In this document: positions 12,195 through 23,497 of the stretch, piece after piece
How the letters are laid out: the number at the start of each line of letters is the position of its first letter
Numbering within the stretch: position 1 is the first letter of the stretch
Assembly (NCBI GenBank): GCA_004352715.1
Contig: SCFE01000001.1
Location: forward strand, 3,876,088-3,940,087
Origin: Hofstenia miamia
Lineage: Eukaryota > Xenacoelomorpha > Acoela
Reading direction: 5' to 3'
Length of the DNA stretch: 64,000 nt
Program-made: the position numbers and the translations under genes
Notes under the pieces: model-generated
Seen by the model: the letters and a program-made list of their open reading frames with translations, nothing else
Told to the model about the DNA's origin: nothing
Databases searched by the model: none

Positions 12195-12880
12195 TAGTGT
12201 TGATTAGCTAGTTGGAACGTAGGGGCACTGTGCGAGCCGATTTTTTGTTTATTTGGATTTTTTATTTTGGTTCAATCCGACTGCTATGTAATATAAATCA
12301 AGTGACATATTGTTTAGCGCTGTGCAAACGTCTTCGTTAAAACCGAAATGTAGGATAATAAATGCAATTGCTATCAGAGAATGATTGATTGCATCGCCTC
12401 AAACGAAGTGGCTCTAAAACAATTGCAGTTTTATCAATAGCATACTGAAGACTGAATCATTTAAACAATATCACTGAATTCTTACCAGATGACTGATCAA
12501 GAAAATGTCTCACCTGCTAAGAATCATAGCCTAAAATGCTTGTCACCTTCTAACCAAGGCAATGCATGAAAATAGAAAAATACATCTCATATTTTGACTA
12601 AAGATGTTACCAAAACACCGAATTTAGTGTGATGCTAATAATCAACAGTATTCAATAACGTTATTAAAATTAAAAACGATCATTCCAACATAATTAACTG
12701 CTCTTGTATTGGAGCACAGAAATTGTATAGAGATAACAATATTTCTGTAAAAATATTTACAATTCTATTTGCGGAATTAATTAGAAAATAGTATTTTTGC
12801 GTATATACAATACATAAATAAGTAGAATAAGGAAACGTAAATGTTCATGAACAAAAATAATATTCACGATAAAAAATCAA
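12195..12880. other. no gene recognised
   Basis: AT-rich spacer between the candidate gene and the LINE fossil that follows. No motif was recognised. Confidence 0.4.
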
Positions 12881-12883
12881 AAT

Positions 12884-13600
12884 TTGAAGTTGATTGTGAA
12901 CAGGCGGTTTTTGTTTACGCTTTTACAATCTAAATTGACTTGTATGTTTAATCAAATTCTTCATATGAAATGTAAAACATGCAGCAATGTCATAAAGGAT
13001 GATGTTATATTCTACTGCAATACATGTGGAGTTAGCATGCACTGGACATCCTCATGTACAGGATTTACTTTCCCACCGCTGCAATTTCTATTAGAATTAA
13101 AGACAAATTTTTTACTTTTATGCAATACCTGTGATGAGAACGGGAAGAAAGAATTATTGGTAGCTGAATTTGGAAAAATTCGAGTCAATTCAAATTTGGA
13201 AAAAACTATTAACGTGGTGGGAAAATGTGCATATTCGATGAAAAGTAAAATTGATGATTTTACCAACAATAATCATTCCAGCAAAAATACGGATAATCTT
13301 CTTTCACAGGATCTTATACAAATGATAAAATTTAACAATGTCCGAATTAAATAACCGTGATTACCTTAGTCTCGTTATCCTCGGCATGGGATGCCCGAAA
13401 GCTCATAGCAAATGCTCGAAAGTTAAAATCATTCAATGAAAATGTTTGGTTAAACAAGATTTTGTCTAAGGAAGAACGGTAAGTAGAAAAGCAGACGTGA
13501 AAGAAAAGGTTTGATTTAATTTCTAATGGCACATCTAAAGATAGAATAAAAATTCGTAACCTAAAACTTTATGTTGATGGCAAAGAATTATCTACAAAAT
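12884..13600 (+). pseudogene. LINE ORF1 remnant with PHD-like zinc finger
   Basis: From about 12962 the frame reads MKCKTCSNVIKDDVIFYCNT, then CGVSMHWTSSCTGF and LLLCNTCDENG. The spacing C-x2-C, C-x2-C, H-x4-C, C-x2-C is a PHD-type zinc finger, as found in ORF1 proteins of several invertebrate LINE clades. After a stop at 13354 a shifted frame continues with SAWDARKLIANARKLKSFNE and KILSKEER. The latter matches the conserved C-terminal block of these ORF1 proteins (start of an R-K-rich region before an [IV]-x-N-x-x-L stretch). Frameshifts and stops make it inactive. Confidence 0.6.
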
Positions 13601-13686
13601 GAATACCTACTAAAAGAAGAACTTTAAAAAATATGTCGTTTGCTTAAGTTCATAACAATAACGTTAATGATTTTCATCAGAATTTT

Positions 13687-14870
13687 TTGGAATTGAAAGA
13701 GATGGTTTTAGTATGCTACGATTATGCTGTTATTACACTACAAGAAACAAAACTGAATAACTTCCATGCAACTTTACGTTATGAAATAATAGATTACTAT
13801 ATATTTTGTAGCGATCATGATTTAACTGAGTTTACTGAAACCGGTGGTGGTGGCCTCATTACTTATGTTAGTAAAAAATGGTGTCCAACAAAACCTAACA
13901 TTATATTCTATTCCATACATTGAACGTTTGTTGGTTAATTGTCGTCCGCGGTTCTTACCATCAGAATATACCTCAATTATTGTAGCTAATATATTCTGTC
14001 GCCCACAGTGTAATAAAAGAACTGTAAAGGAATGACCCGTAAAATAATAACAAATACGATCAAGGCTTACATCATTGTTATCGGAGATGTGAAAGAGCCA
14101 CGTTTTGTATTCTGTGAGTCTGTTGGTATAGAGAATTGCGTAATTCAAGCTACATGTATGCCTAATAAGTATCAATAAGATGTTGCTTATGTCTCAAAAC
14201 GTTCTTTCTATAATGCTCAGGTAATGGCGCCATTGGGTGCAGCATATGAGTATCACTCTCTGTCCTCTTATCGACTGTCACAACAAACCACGCTATACCT
14301 TAGTCTCAAACACGCAAATTTTATATAACCGCGATCAACTACAATGTGCTTTAGAATGTACCGACTGGTCTGTACTCTGCGATAATACAGATGACATTAA
14401 CAATGTTGTCGAAACTGTTGAAGGATATATCGTGTTCTTGCTTGGGCAATGTAAACATCCAAACAAAGGTAACCGTAAGAGCATTCTTACTAGAATTGTT
14501 AACAAAGATGATCTCCAAAACCTAGTGAAACTTAAACAGGCAATAAAATACGGCAATCTAATCAGTAGCAATGAAATTCAGAGGCAAATCAATAAAAAAG
14601 TTTTGAATATCGACAGATATCTATTAGATCGATGAATACAATGAAATGAAACGTAGAACTAAACCAAAGACAAACAAGGTAAAGCATGAATACTACGCCC
14701 AAGATGATGATCTTATATTTAATAATAATAATAATAATGTTATTGGGCTAACTGTTACAGAAAGCAATATTAAAAATATTTTCAGACAAATTAGTACATC
14801 TACATCACCTGGGCCTGGCAACATCCTCCCTTGGATTGAGATGTTTTTATCAATGTGTATTTACTGCTAG
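13687..14870 (+). pseudogene. LINE ORF2 remnant: endonuclease to start of reverse transcriptase
   Basis: Following the ORF1 remnant, the frame gives DYAVITLQETKL, the glutamate-bearing motif of the APE-type endonuclease, then TGGGGLITYVSKKW. After frame shifts, MAPLGAA marks the expected SDH region. Next comes a linker, VLCDNTDDINNVVETVEGYI and NKDDLQNLVKLKQAIKYGN, and finally VTESNIKNIF with STSTSPGPGNILPWI, which is the N-terminal finger block (KSPGPDNIPPWI type) of the reverse transcriptase. The similarity ends near 14870, before the palm and the catalytic [YF]xDD. Usually LINE copies lose the 5' end; here the 3' part is missing. Confidence 0.75.
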
Positions 14871-15975
14871 TTGCCGTTTGGCATAAACACAGTTTTTATA
14901 AGTATTTATTTTTGGCTTTCAGTATTCTATACACAAAAATTTTTATGTCAACTTGAACAGAAGTTCTTTTGTATTGTTGCCATTAGCAATTAATTTAATT
15001 CGTATCTCGGTATCATTTTCATTTTGGCTGTCTGGAATTTGTTTACTTTAGTTTGTTGAAGTTGATGTATAGCTTTGATTTCATTCTGATACTTATTCCA
15101 ACACGATGTGCAAGTGCTTTAATGAATTATATTATTGGATAGGTTCTTTATTTTTAAAGCTGTAAATTGGAATAAACAATGCTATTATATAGGAATAACA
15201 CAAACATTTGCATAGTTATTTGTTTGAAATCTGTTATCATCTGTAAGATATTTGCATTAGCATAATAACGGAAGCCTATACTTTTCACAATGTTTTTAAA
15301 TTTGATAACTTTTTTTTAAATATAATTATATAATTAGAAAAACAGCCTTGTATGGAGTAGCAGAATTTTCTTGCACTTTCGTTGAATTTCCAGGTTTGAG
15401 TGTGTATGTCTGTTTTACAAAAGCATGTTATCTTTTGTTTTTCCGTATCATAGGATAAGCAGATGTAACTTCGAGGATATTTTCTTCACCTTGACAATCA
15501 TTGAAACGGAAACTCAATAAAGTTCACTTTAATTAATTATTTAAATTTTCACAACATGTCCATTAATCATGTACATTTTTTGTTGTATTGGTCTATACAT
15601 TAAATATCTCTAGGATTTTTTTACGTGGAACCCCATGCTTAGAAAAATGTAATATCTCAATCCCATCAAAACAAATCACCATAATTAGTCTACCGTAATA
15701 TACTTATATAGCAAAAGTTCAAGAAAGTACACTACAATGTGTTTTTTAGTTGTAAGAAGAAGAATATTTTTTAATTAAATAATTTTTCCGTGATACATTG
15801 AGCTTGATGAAAGTTGGCCCTCCTTTAGTGTCATGAAAATCTGTTCTAGCCAGTCCACTATGTTTTGTAGGACCATTCCAAAGTATTATACATATAATTA
15901 TCGTTATTTCTCACATTTACTGGATGGCCATTATTCTACTAAGAACGACAGAAGTTTAGTCAGAAACCAATACCT
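14871..15975. other. no gene recognised
   Basis: AT-rich sequence with no supported coding region. Confidence 0.45.
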
Positions 15976-15979
15976 AATA

Positions 15980-16731
15980 CAGTCAAGTTCGTTTAATCCG
16001 GATTCCTGCGGACTGAAAATTTTATCCGGATTAAAAAAAATCCGAATTATAGGAATTTATATTGATTATGAATTAATAAGAATACATGTACATAGTTGGT
16101 AAAGTCATATAGACATATATGGTTATAATGTATTTTAAAAGGAGTTAAAGAATTGTAAGGTATGAAATAAAGTAAAAAGTATAAAGTAGGTACTATATAA
16201 AGTATGTGAAATAAGCCATCACATTCAGTATGTCTTGAGTGATCAAAACAACCAATGGATGATTAACCGCAATTAGGTGAGCAGTTCGTGTGTAGCAGTA
16301 GTCAGTCTGTCTTTCACTAATCTCATTGCTTTGCTTGCCACCCTCTCGCGTTTAGCTCAATTGTTGTATAGAGTTGGTAGGTAATGTAACAGATACTCAT
16401 GCGCCTAAAACGGTAAATTAATTAAGACTCTAGTGCGTGGGGGCTCATGGCTAATATAGAAGCTTTTAATTTCTATTATTCAGTAAGTAAGTAATGAGAC
16501 GGCATGAAGCAAAACTACATTTGATTATCTGTAGCAAATACATTAATCCGGATTTTTTTATGGAATCAGAGAGAAAAATCATCCGGAATAGACGAATATC
16601 CGGATTATAAAATTCGGATTATAAGCATATATTATTATGGAATAGATAGACAGAAAATTTGAAACTTTGAAATTCAACCGGTTTAAACAAATATCCGGAT
16701 TATGGGAATCCGGATTAAACGAACTTGACTG
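15980..16731. mobile_element. pogo/Tigger-like MITE
   Basis: A 752-bp element starts CAGTCAAGTTCGTTTAATCC (27 bp of perfect TIR, running to GGATTCC) at 15980 and ends with the complement at 16731, flanked on both sides by TA. The motif ATCCGGATTA and variants recur internally at 16025-16045, 16548-16620 and 16690-16700, as both direct and inverted copies. The TIR start CAGTC and the TA target fit the pogo/Tigger branch of Tc1/mariner. No transposase sequence is present. Confidence 0.8.
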
Positions 16732-16774
16732 TATATAGGAAAGTCAAATTCCCGATATATGTGCATTTAAAAGT

Positions 16775-16940
16775 AAAAAGAACTAGAAAAGCACTCGGAG
16801 AGCGCAGACCTCCGCAACGTAGTTTGTTTCCCCCGGATCAGCACCAAAATTTCATGGATTCCTCCTTGGGCGGAGGAAAGTTGCTAACAGACAAACAAAC
16901 CAACGCTACCAAAAACATAACCTCTTTGGCGGAGGTAATA
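16775..16940 (-). repeat. interspersed repeat with GCGGAGGTAATAA end
   Basis: The block contains GCACTCGGAGAGCGCAGACC, CCTCCTTGGGCGGAGGAAAG and CTCTTTGGCGGAGGTAATAA, and is clearly GC-richer than its surroundings. Read on the minus strand it opens TTATTACCTCCGCCAAAGAG. I recall closely similar sequences as dispersed repeats in many invertebrate genomes, but could not search here. It contains no credible coding frame and lies 44 bp after the pogo-like MITE. Confidence 0.55.
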
Positions 16941-17160
16941 ACTAAAATTATTTGAACAAAATATTTCTTAAATCGGGAGCATATCATTGAAGTATTTTTT
17001 TATGAAAAGTATCATTAATTAGCAATACACTGGGCAAATTGTAAATTCTTAATTCGGGTTTTTGGTATTTTATTTGAGCTATACGTTGTTTTGACATATG
17101 AGCATGGAATTATCAGCTTTTGTTGAGCTGCATATCTAGGCCAATGTACTACACCTTAAG

Positions 17161-17162
<2 letters not shown>

Positions 17163-17204
<42 letters not shown>
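17163..17204. repeat. (TA)n microsatellite
   Basis: About 40 bp of uninterrupted alternating TA. Other TA runs occur near 22560-22591, 31057-31074, 35520-35542, 36062-36093 and 41880-41912. Confidence 0.9.
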
Positions 17205-17206
<2 letters not shown>

Positions 17207-20200
17207 AATGAAATGTGGAATTTTGCGATATAATAATATACAAAGGTTTTGTTTGAAGGAATAACAATATTAAATTAATATTTGTGAACATTTGAATCAA
17301 AAAATTAAGTTCATTTTCAAATTCAACATCACAAACTACTCTAGATAACAAAGTTTTATAAAAATCTAATAGGCCTTCCTGAACACCTCCCGGTTTCTAA
17401 AGTGAGCAGCCCTGTATTTAGAAGCCCTTGTCTGCAGCCAATGACTCGTTGTTGATTTTTAAATAAATTCTGAACCTAAAACTTTATTGAATTCATTAAA
17501 CGAATATTTTGTGCATATGTTTTCTTCAATGAAGTTTTAAACTAAATCATCAATTAAAAGAGAAAAAGTTTAGGCCAGTTGAAGAAAAACTTACAATTTA
17601 ATGATTTTATTATTTTGAGCCAACAAAATTCTTTCTGCAAACAATGCATTAATCACTATTGAAAAAACAATAAATTGCCAGTATGTTGAAAGCTAATTCA
17701 ACAGCAGGTAAAAATATTGATAGACGATATTGCAAAGAATGTAGAGATTATAAAGCCACAGAATAAAACTTTGTCATCTCGTTTTGAATCCTCTAAAAAG
17801 AATGAATTAGTGATGAAGGAAAAATTTAAGGAAATTGATATACTTGATTGTAAAGGACTGATTTCATCATTAAGCTGGCCAATGGTGCTTGTCAGAAGCA
17901 AGCAAATGCTATGAACAAAGAGCAGTCTCAACTTCTCAAAAATATTGGAGTCAATATAGTAAAATTGTGGAAAGTTGAAAAGAATCTGTCTGATTTTATA
18001 GAACAGTATGTAGCATAATCTCTAACAAAAAAATTGAATTCAAAACAAAAGAAAAAGAAAAACAGAACACAAAACTCAAATTAAAAGCTTGAATCAATTT
18101 ATTAGAAATTAGCTTCTAATGATTTTGCCAAATTGTAAAAGTAAATATTGGTCGCAACTCATTTGACAAAATGCGTGTTGACATTAAGCTCTGCATTGAT
18201 TTTAGCTTACCACCAAGTTCACACAGAACTAATTATGTGGACATTGCTTGATTTTTAAATATGTTTATTAATTTTTATATAAATAGAACCTAAGTGCTGT
18301 AAAATTGATGGAAATTTACAATTTAGTGGTTTACTCTTGCTTCATTGGTTTATTTATTTTATACATTATGCGAAGCTAAGTGAATGTTGTGTGTGATGAT
18401 CTAAGGCTGTGTGTGAGGAGATAATAAAGTGGATTTCAGCCTCGATAGTTACATACAATTAGGTTACGGCTAGGTATAGGAATGTTTTTCTCTATTGCTT
18501 AGCTCGCCAACATTTGCTTGTGTGACATATAGTAACAAATGCTCAAAAGGTGAGAAGCCATCATAAGGATTATTGTTGTTATATTACTAACATTATTTTG
18601 AATGCAAATTGTTGACTCATAAGAGACCAAAATGAGACTGTGTTATTTATTTATATATATTTTAATTATAAGTAGGTTAGGAGCTGCTGTAGTTTATAGA
18701 AGCCTTTTTAATTGTCTGCAGCTAGTAGTTTGTCAGTGGTACATGTCAGTCCTTATTGTGATATATGCTTATTTTATTTAAATGTAGGAAACTGCCTTAA
18801 GCTTAGATTAAATGTCTTTCAACTGTGTAATGGCAGTTAGTATCCTGTTGCAAGTATATTACATTCGCACATTAAGTCTATGCAAATTGAGAATGAGAAT
18901 TAAGTTGAGTAGTGGCTTGTATTTATTACACCATAAGTAAGGCACACATAACAAAACTATTTCAATGAGATTGAGCTGAGTAGCAGCGGATGGAACAATG
19001 GATGCAGATGGATGGAATTGAGCCAAACTGTTGGAAACCTGCGAACTGTCTTTAAGATATTGCTTTGGGCAAGAGGGCCCAGCTTGTTCTCTCTTGACTT
19101 TTACTTTCGAAAATGCTACCTCAATACTAGTGATGAATGGTTACATTAACTCTGGAGTATTAATTAAGTTATATCGCTATAAATGTACTATTCTGAAAGA
19201 AAAGAGAGTGAAAGTACTCATTACCCCGCACAATGGAAACTGCAGGCATTTGTACCTAAATTGTACAACATTATTATGCACATCCCTTGCATGGGTGATG
19301 ATGTAACAATTATGTGAGTAATCTTGAGAAAAATTCCTTTTTGATCTTAATGAAATTCATATTGAAGTTCATAAACTTTTGAAAAGTAAAGTTAGTTTAC
19401 CATTATTGGAAATTGAAAGTTTAGTTTAATTTTTAATACTTATGATGCACTTAAAATAAGTAAGCAAGAGTAAATTCCTACATGAGCGATATTATGACAA
19501 GAATAACTGATAAAATTAAAATAATTTTAATAAGAAACTGAGAGCAAACACCCACATTTGATTAAAGAGAAAATTGCAATATATTATAAAACCCAAATGA
19601 TGAGCAATATATTTACCATGAGATTGTTTGATATTTTGTATAATAATAAATTATTATCTATTATTAACAAATTGCAAGATATAAAATAATATTTATGCAA
19701 CTCCATACATTTTTATTTTAATTTCAAGTCCTTACCTCAGGCAAAATTTCCGAATACAATGTGATAAAAATATAAATATATTAATTTTGATTATTCAAAT
19801 TGTTATACTCATATTATTATAACAAGTATTATATGCGGTTTGTTAATTTAAACCCACCATAAATTTCTCTCATGACTCTTTGATGAGTTAGCAGCAATTC
19901 CATTACAATAAAACTATATCTTTAGCCAATGTATTTACATAAATATCAGGGTTGTCGTGGGATGGGATGAGACATTAGCATTAATCACATGGATTAAAAC
20001 ATCACAAAATATCGCATCAAAAACCTCTCAAGATGACTTGTAATGGTACAAAAAATTTCAATCTTCGGAATTATGCTACATCTCCACCCATTTTGTAGTA
20101 GAGTTTAAAAATTTCCACTGCTGTGTTATCCAAAACAATCTTACTTATTAATTGAAAGAGTTCATGAGATTTGTGTAACATAATCGTAATCTGAGCATAT

Positions 20201-20235
20201 GTGGTCAAATTGAGAAAAAGAAGAAGAAACCAAGA
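17205..20235. other. no gene recognised; one weak coding-like stretch
   Basis: Mostly AT-rich sequence. At 17705-18018 a broken plus-strand frame (IDDIAKNVEIIKPQNKTLSS, then after a frameshift KEQSQLLKNIGVNIVKLWKV) reads like a decayed helical protein, with no domain recognised. The stretch at 19031-19306 is open but shows nothing recognisable. The region ends at a 1000-N gap. Confidence 0.4.
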
Positions 20236-21235
20236 NNNNNNNNNNNNNNNNNNNNNNNNNNNNNNNNNNNNNNNNNNNNNNNNNNNNNNNNNNNNNNNNN
20301 NNNNNNNNNNNNNNNNNNNNNNNNNNNNNNNNNNNNNNNNNNNNNNNNNNNNNNNNNNNNNNNNNNNNNNNNNNNNNNNNNNNNNNNNNNNNNNNNNNNN
20401 NNNNNNNNNNNNNNNNNNNNNNNNNNNNNNNNNNNNNNNNNNNNNNNNNNNNNNNNNNNNNNNNNNNNNNNNNNNNNNNNNNNNNNNNNNNNNNNNNNNN
20501 NNNNNNNNNNNNNNNNNNNNNNNNNNNNNNNNNNNNNNNNNNNNNNNNNNNNNNNNNNNNNNNNNNNNNNNNNNNNNNNNNNNNNNNNNNNNNNNNNNNN
20601 NNNNNNNNNNNNNNNNNNNNNNNNNNNNNNNNNNNNNNNNNNNNNNNNNNNNNNNNNNNNNNNNNNNNNNNNNNNNNNNNNNNNNNNNNNNNNNNNNNNN
20701 NNNNNNNNNNNNNNNNNNNNNNNNNNNNNNNNNNNNNNNNNNNNNNNNNNNNNNNNNNNNNNNNNNNNNNNNNNNNNNNNNNNNNNNNNNNNNNNNNNNN
20801 NNNNNNNNNNNNNNNNNNNNNNNNNNNNNNNNNNNNNNNNNNNNNNNNNNNNNNNNNNNNNNNNNNNNNNNNNNNNNNNNNNNNNNNNNNNNNNNNNNNN
20901 NNNNNNNNNNNNNNNNNNNNNNNNNNNNNNNNNNNNNNNNNNNNNNNNNNNNNNNNNNNNNNNNNNNNNNNNNNNNNNNNNNNNNNNNNNNNNNNNNNNN
21001 NNNNNNNNNNNNNNNNNNNNNNNNNNNNNNNNNNNNNNNNNNNNNNNNNNNNNNNNNNNNNNNNNNNNNNNNNNNNNNNNNNNNNNNNNNNNNNNNNNNN
21101 NNNNNNNNNNNNNNNNNNNNNNNNNNNNNNNNNNNNNNNNNNNNNNNNNNNNNNNNNNNNNNNNNNNNNNNNNNNNNNNNNNNNNNNNNNNNNNNNNNNN
21201 NNNNNNNNNNNNNNNNNNNNNNNNNNNNNNNNNNN
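20236..21235. other. assembly gap (1000 N)
   Basis: Exactly 1000 undetermined bases, so the length is probably nominal. A tandem repeat abuts its right edge, the likely reason assembly stopped. Confidence 0.95.
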
Positions 21236-21430
21236 TCTATTTTTTGTGGATTCCCCAAAACTTCAGAAAAGAATTTTATTTCTTTTGTCTATTTTTGTGG
21301 ATTCCACAAAATGCTCGAATTTGTTGTTTCACTTGTAATATATTTTTGTGGATTCCACAAAACTTCAGAAGAGAATTTTATTTCGATTGTCTATTTTTGT
21401 GGATTCCACAAAATATTTGAAATTTTTTGA
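21236..21430 (+). repeat. 51-bp tandem repeat, open reading frame through all units
   Basis: The core TTTTTGTGGATTCCACAAAA begins at 21241 (variant), 21292, 21343 and 21394, an exact 51-bp period. The core is itself an almost perfect inverted repeat. Because 51 is a multiple of three the frame stays open, encoding 17-residue repeats of the form YFCGFHKTSEENFISIV, until a stop at 21428-21430. The array starts at the gap edge, so the true number of units is unknown. Confidence 0.8.
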
Positions 21431-21439
21431 AACTAAAAT

Positions 21440-21945
21440 ATTAATAACAAAAATGGAAAATGTGATTTATTCCATTTTTATGTGACTCTATGTTAATTCT
21501 TTTCTACTTAACAACATGCAGTTACTTAAACCTCATACTCTACATCAATGATGCTTGGCAATAGCATACCAAGCAGGGATGTTCAAGCCCTTGATACATA
21601 GATATTTCCTGTTTTTTAGAATTGACAGCATTAATAAATTTCTAAATTGGAATATATTACAGAACAGCACTTGCTAGAAAATCACCTTCTCAATATACAA
21701 GACAAACTCAAATTTTAAAATCTGATATTTGAAACTTAAATATCGTAAACAGGGAAATTTGTTATCTTGGTTCTAAAGGACTACAATTTAAAACATCGCT
21801 AAGACTACAACAAACATATAATACAGTTTAGCATGAATTAATCAGAATGGCAACATTTTTTAAAAATTTATTTTGTTTAAAGAATTGTAGTTTGATATTT
21901 TTGGATATTTTCTTATAACTTAAATTTTGATTTCATACCAAATTT
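21440..21945. other. no gene recognised
   Basis: AT-rich sequence without supported features. Confidence 0.4.
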
Positions 21946-21950
21946 AACTA

Positions 21951-22556
21951 GGTGACACGTATTCCCTTTTTTATTATTGCTATTGCAATGCCGACGGTAT
22001 CACACGTTCCATAAAATCCATTGCAACCGTTATGCAGAGGGGTGACGCACGATCCATCTTTATGAATGCCGTCCCCTGTCAAGTGTAGCAGTTGCGATCG
22101 CAATCCATTTTTAATTGCCCTTTCAATCACTTACCAATTACAATGACGCTTAATTCATTTCTATCACTAGATTTTGCATCAGCACACAAATACATATTTT
22201 TTTAATTCCATTTTAAATGTTGGTTTCAATAAATTTTTCTTATAGTATTTTATGATAGCAACCAGACACATGAATCTTGTATTTGTTGATTAGTGATATA
22301 AAATTACTTACTTTGACATTTACGGGAATTAAATGGCATAGAAGAGACAGAATCTATTCATAAATACATGTAGCAATTAAGACTAACTATTAAATAATTC
22401 TCGTAGGTTCACCTTAAACTATAAAATATATGTACTTTCAAGTTCTTATAAGATTTTTAAGTACCATTAAACTTAGAAAATTATTGGTTTGGTTTCTTGA
22501 AACACAACATTGGAACTGTTCCCTTCAAAACAGCATGAAATTATTGAAGATTGGCC

Positions 22557-22591
<35 letters not shown>

Positions 22592-23305
22592 TCTATAATT
22601 TAAGTTGAGCGATTTTAAGATTTCAGAATAAAATGCAATGTAAAAATGTAATACAGAATTTATTTTGGATTTTGAAAACAAAGTTACCAAACCATATAAT
22701 CCAAAGAATTCTTTAAAGAACCAAATACATTTCTAATTATAGTGCCATTTTTTAATATTCTTATAAGAATTTGAAAAATCTTTAAAGTTTAATTTGAGAT
22801 AGTTTCATATATAAGTAATAGCACTACTCAAATTTCAAACAATTGTTTGCATTATGTTCATTATACATGTAATAAAATTGAAAAAAATATTTTTCGCAGC
22901 TGTTAAGTTCTGATGATATTCACCTCTAGCCCAGCAACTACGGTCCCAGTTTCATACACATTATAATTTATTGCATGACGCCATATATTATATACTTAAA
23001 GAGGGTGTTGCTGTTAACTTTGTAATAATGTTCATTTCTTTGTTTGTGATAAGAACGGATAAGTTTCTCTTGAAAATATTATAAGATTAAAGGCTGTAAA
23101 TGATTAATTTCTCAGCGTGAGAAAAATATTGTGCACGCTCACCTTCCATCGCTACGCGAATTGCTACTAATTTCAACCTTTCACACGATCTAATTTCTTT
23201 CATTGGTACCACTATTTCGCATCACTATTCAGACAAAAATGGAACGTGTGACACCTATCTGCATTGCAATAGCAATTCATAAAAAGGGAACGTGTGACAT
23301 CTGCC
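21951..23305. mobile_element. element with long imperfect inverted ends
   Basis: AGGTGACACGTATTCCC...GCTATTGCAATGC at 21951-21992 is matched by an inverted, imperfect copy at about 23262-23303 (GCATTGCAATAGCAATTC, AAAAAGGGAACGTGTGACAT). A second partial copy, GGAACGTGTGACACCTATCTGC, lies at 23241-23262. The inside carries no transposase; a short open frame at 21948-22130 is built from the repeat itself. This looks like a non-autonomous DNA transposon of about 1.35 kb. No clear target duplication was found, so the superfamily is unknown. It lies about 200 bp beyond the 3' end of J-like gene A. Confidence 0.5.
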
Positions 23306-23497
23306 TTAGAAAATTTTTAATAGGGAAAAACGCAGTATTTATACCATAGGGATTAGAGCACAAAATGTCTGCGTAATTTTTTGAATTATAAATTAAATCA
23401 TATTAAAAAATTAAATTAATTTAGCTACAAAAACTAATCAATAAAAAAGACACTGCTAATATGTACAATAAGATAAATTTAAGTAAAATATTCACTA

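Noticed and set aside
20071-21430. Long open frames on both strands across the first N gap
   Set aside because: They are open only because N cannot encode stops. The same applies to frames across the gaps at 34512-35511 and 60040-61039.
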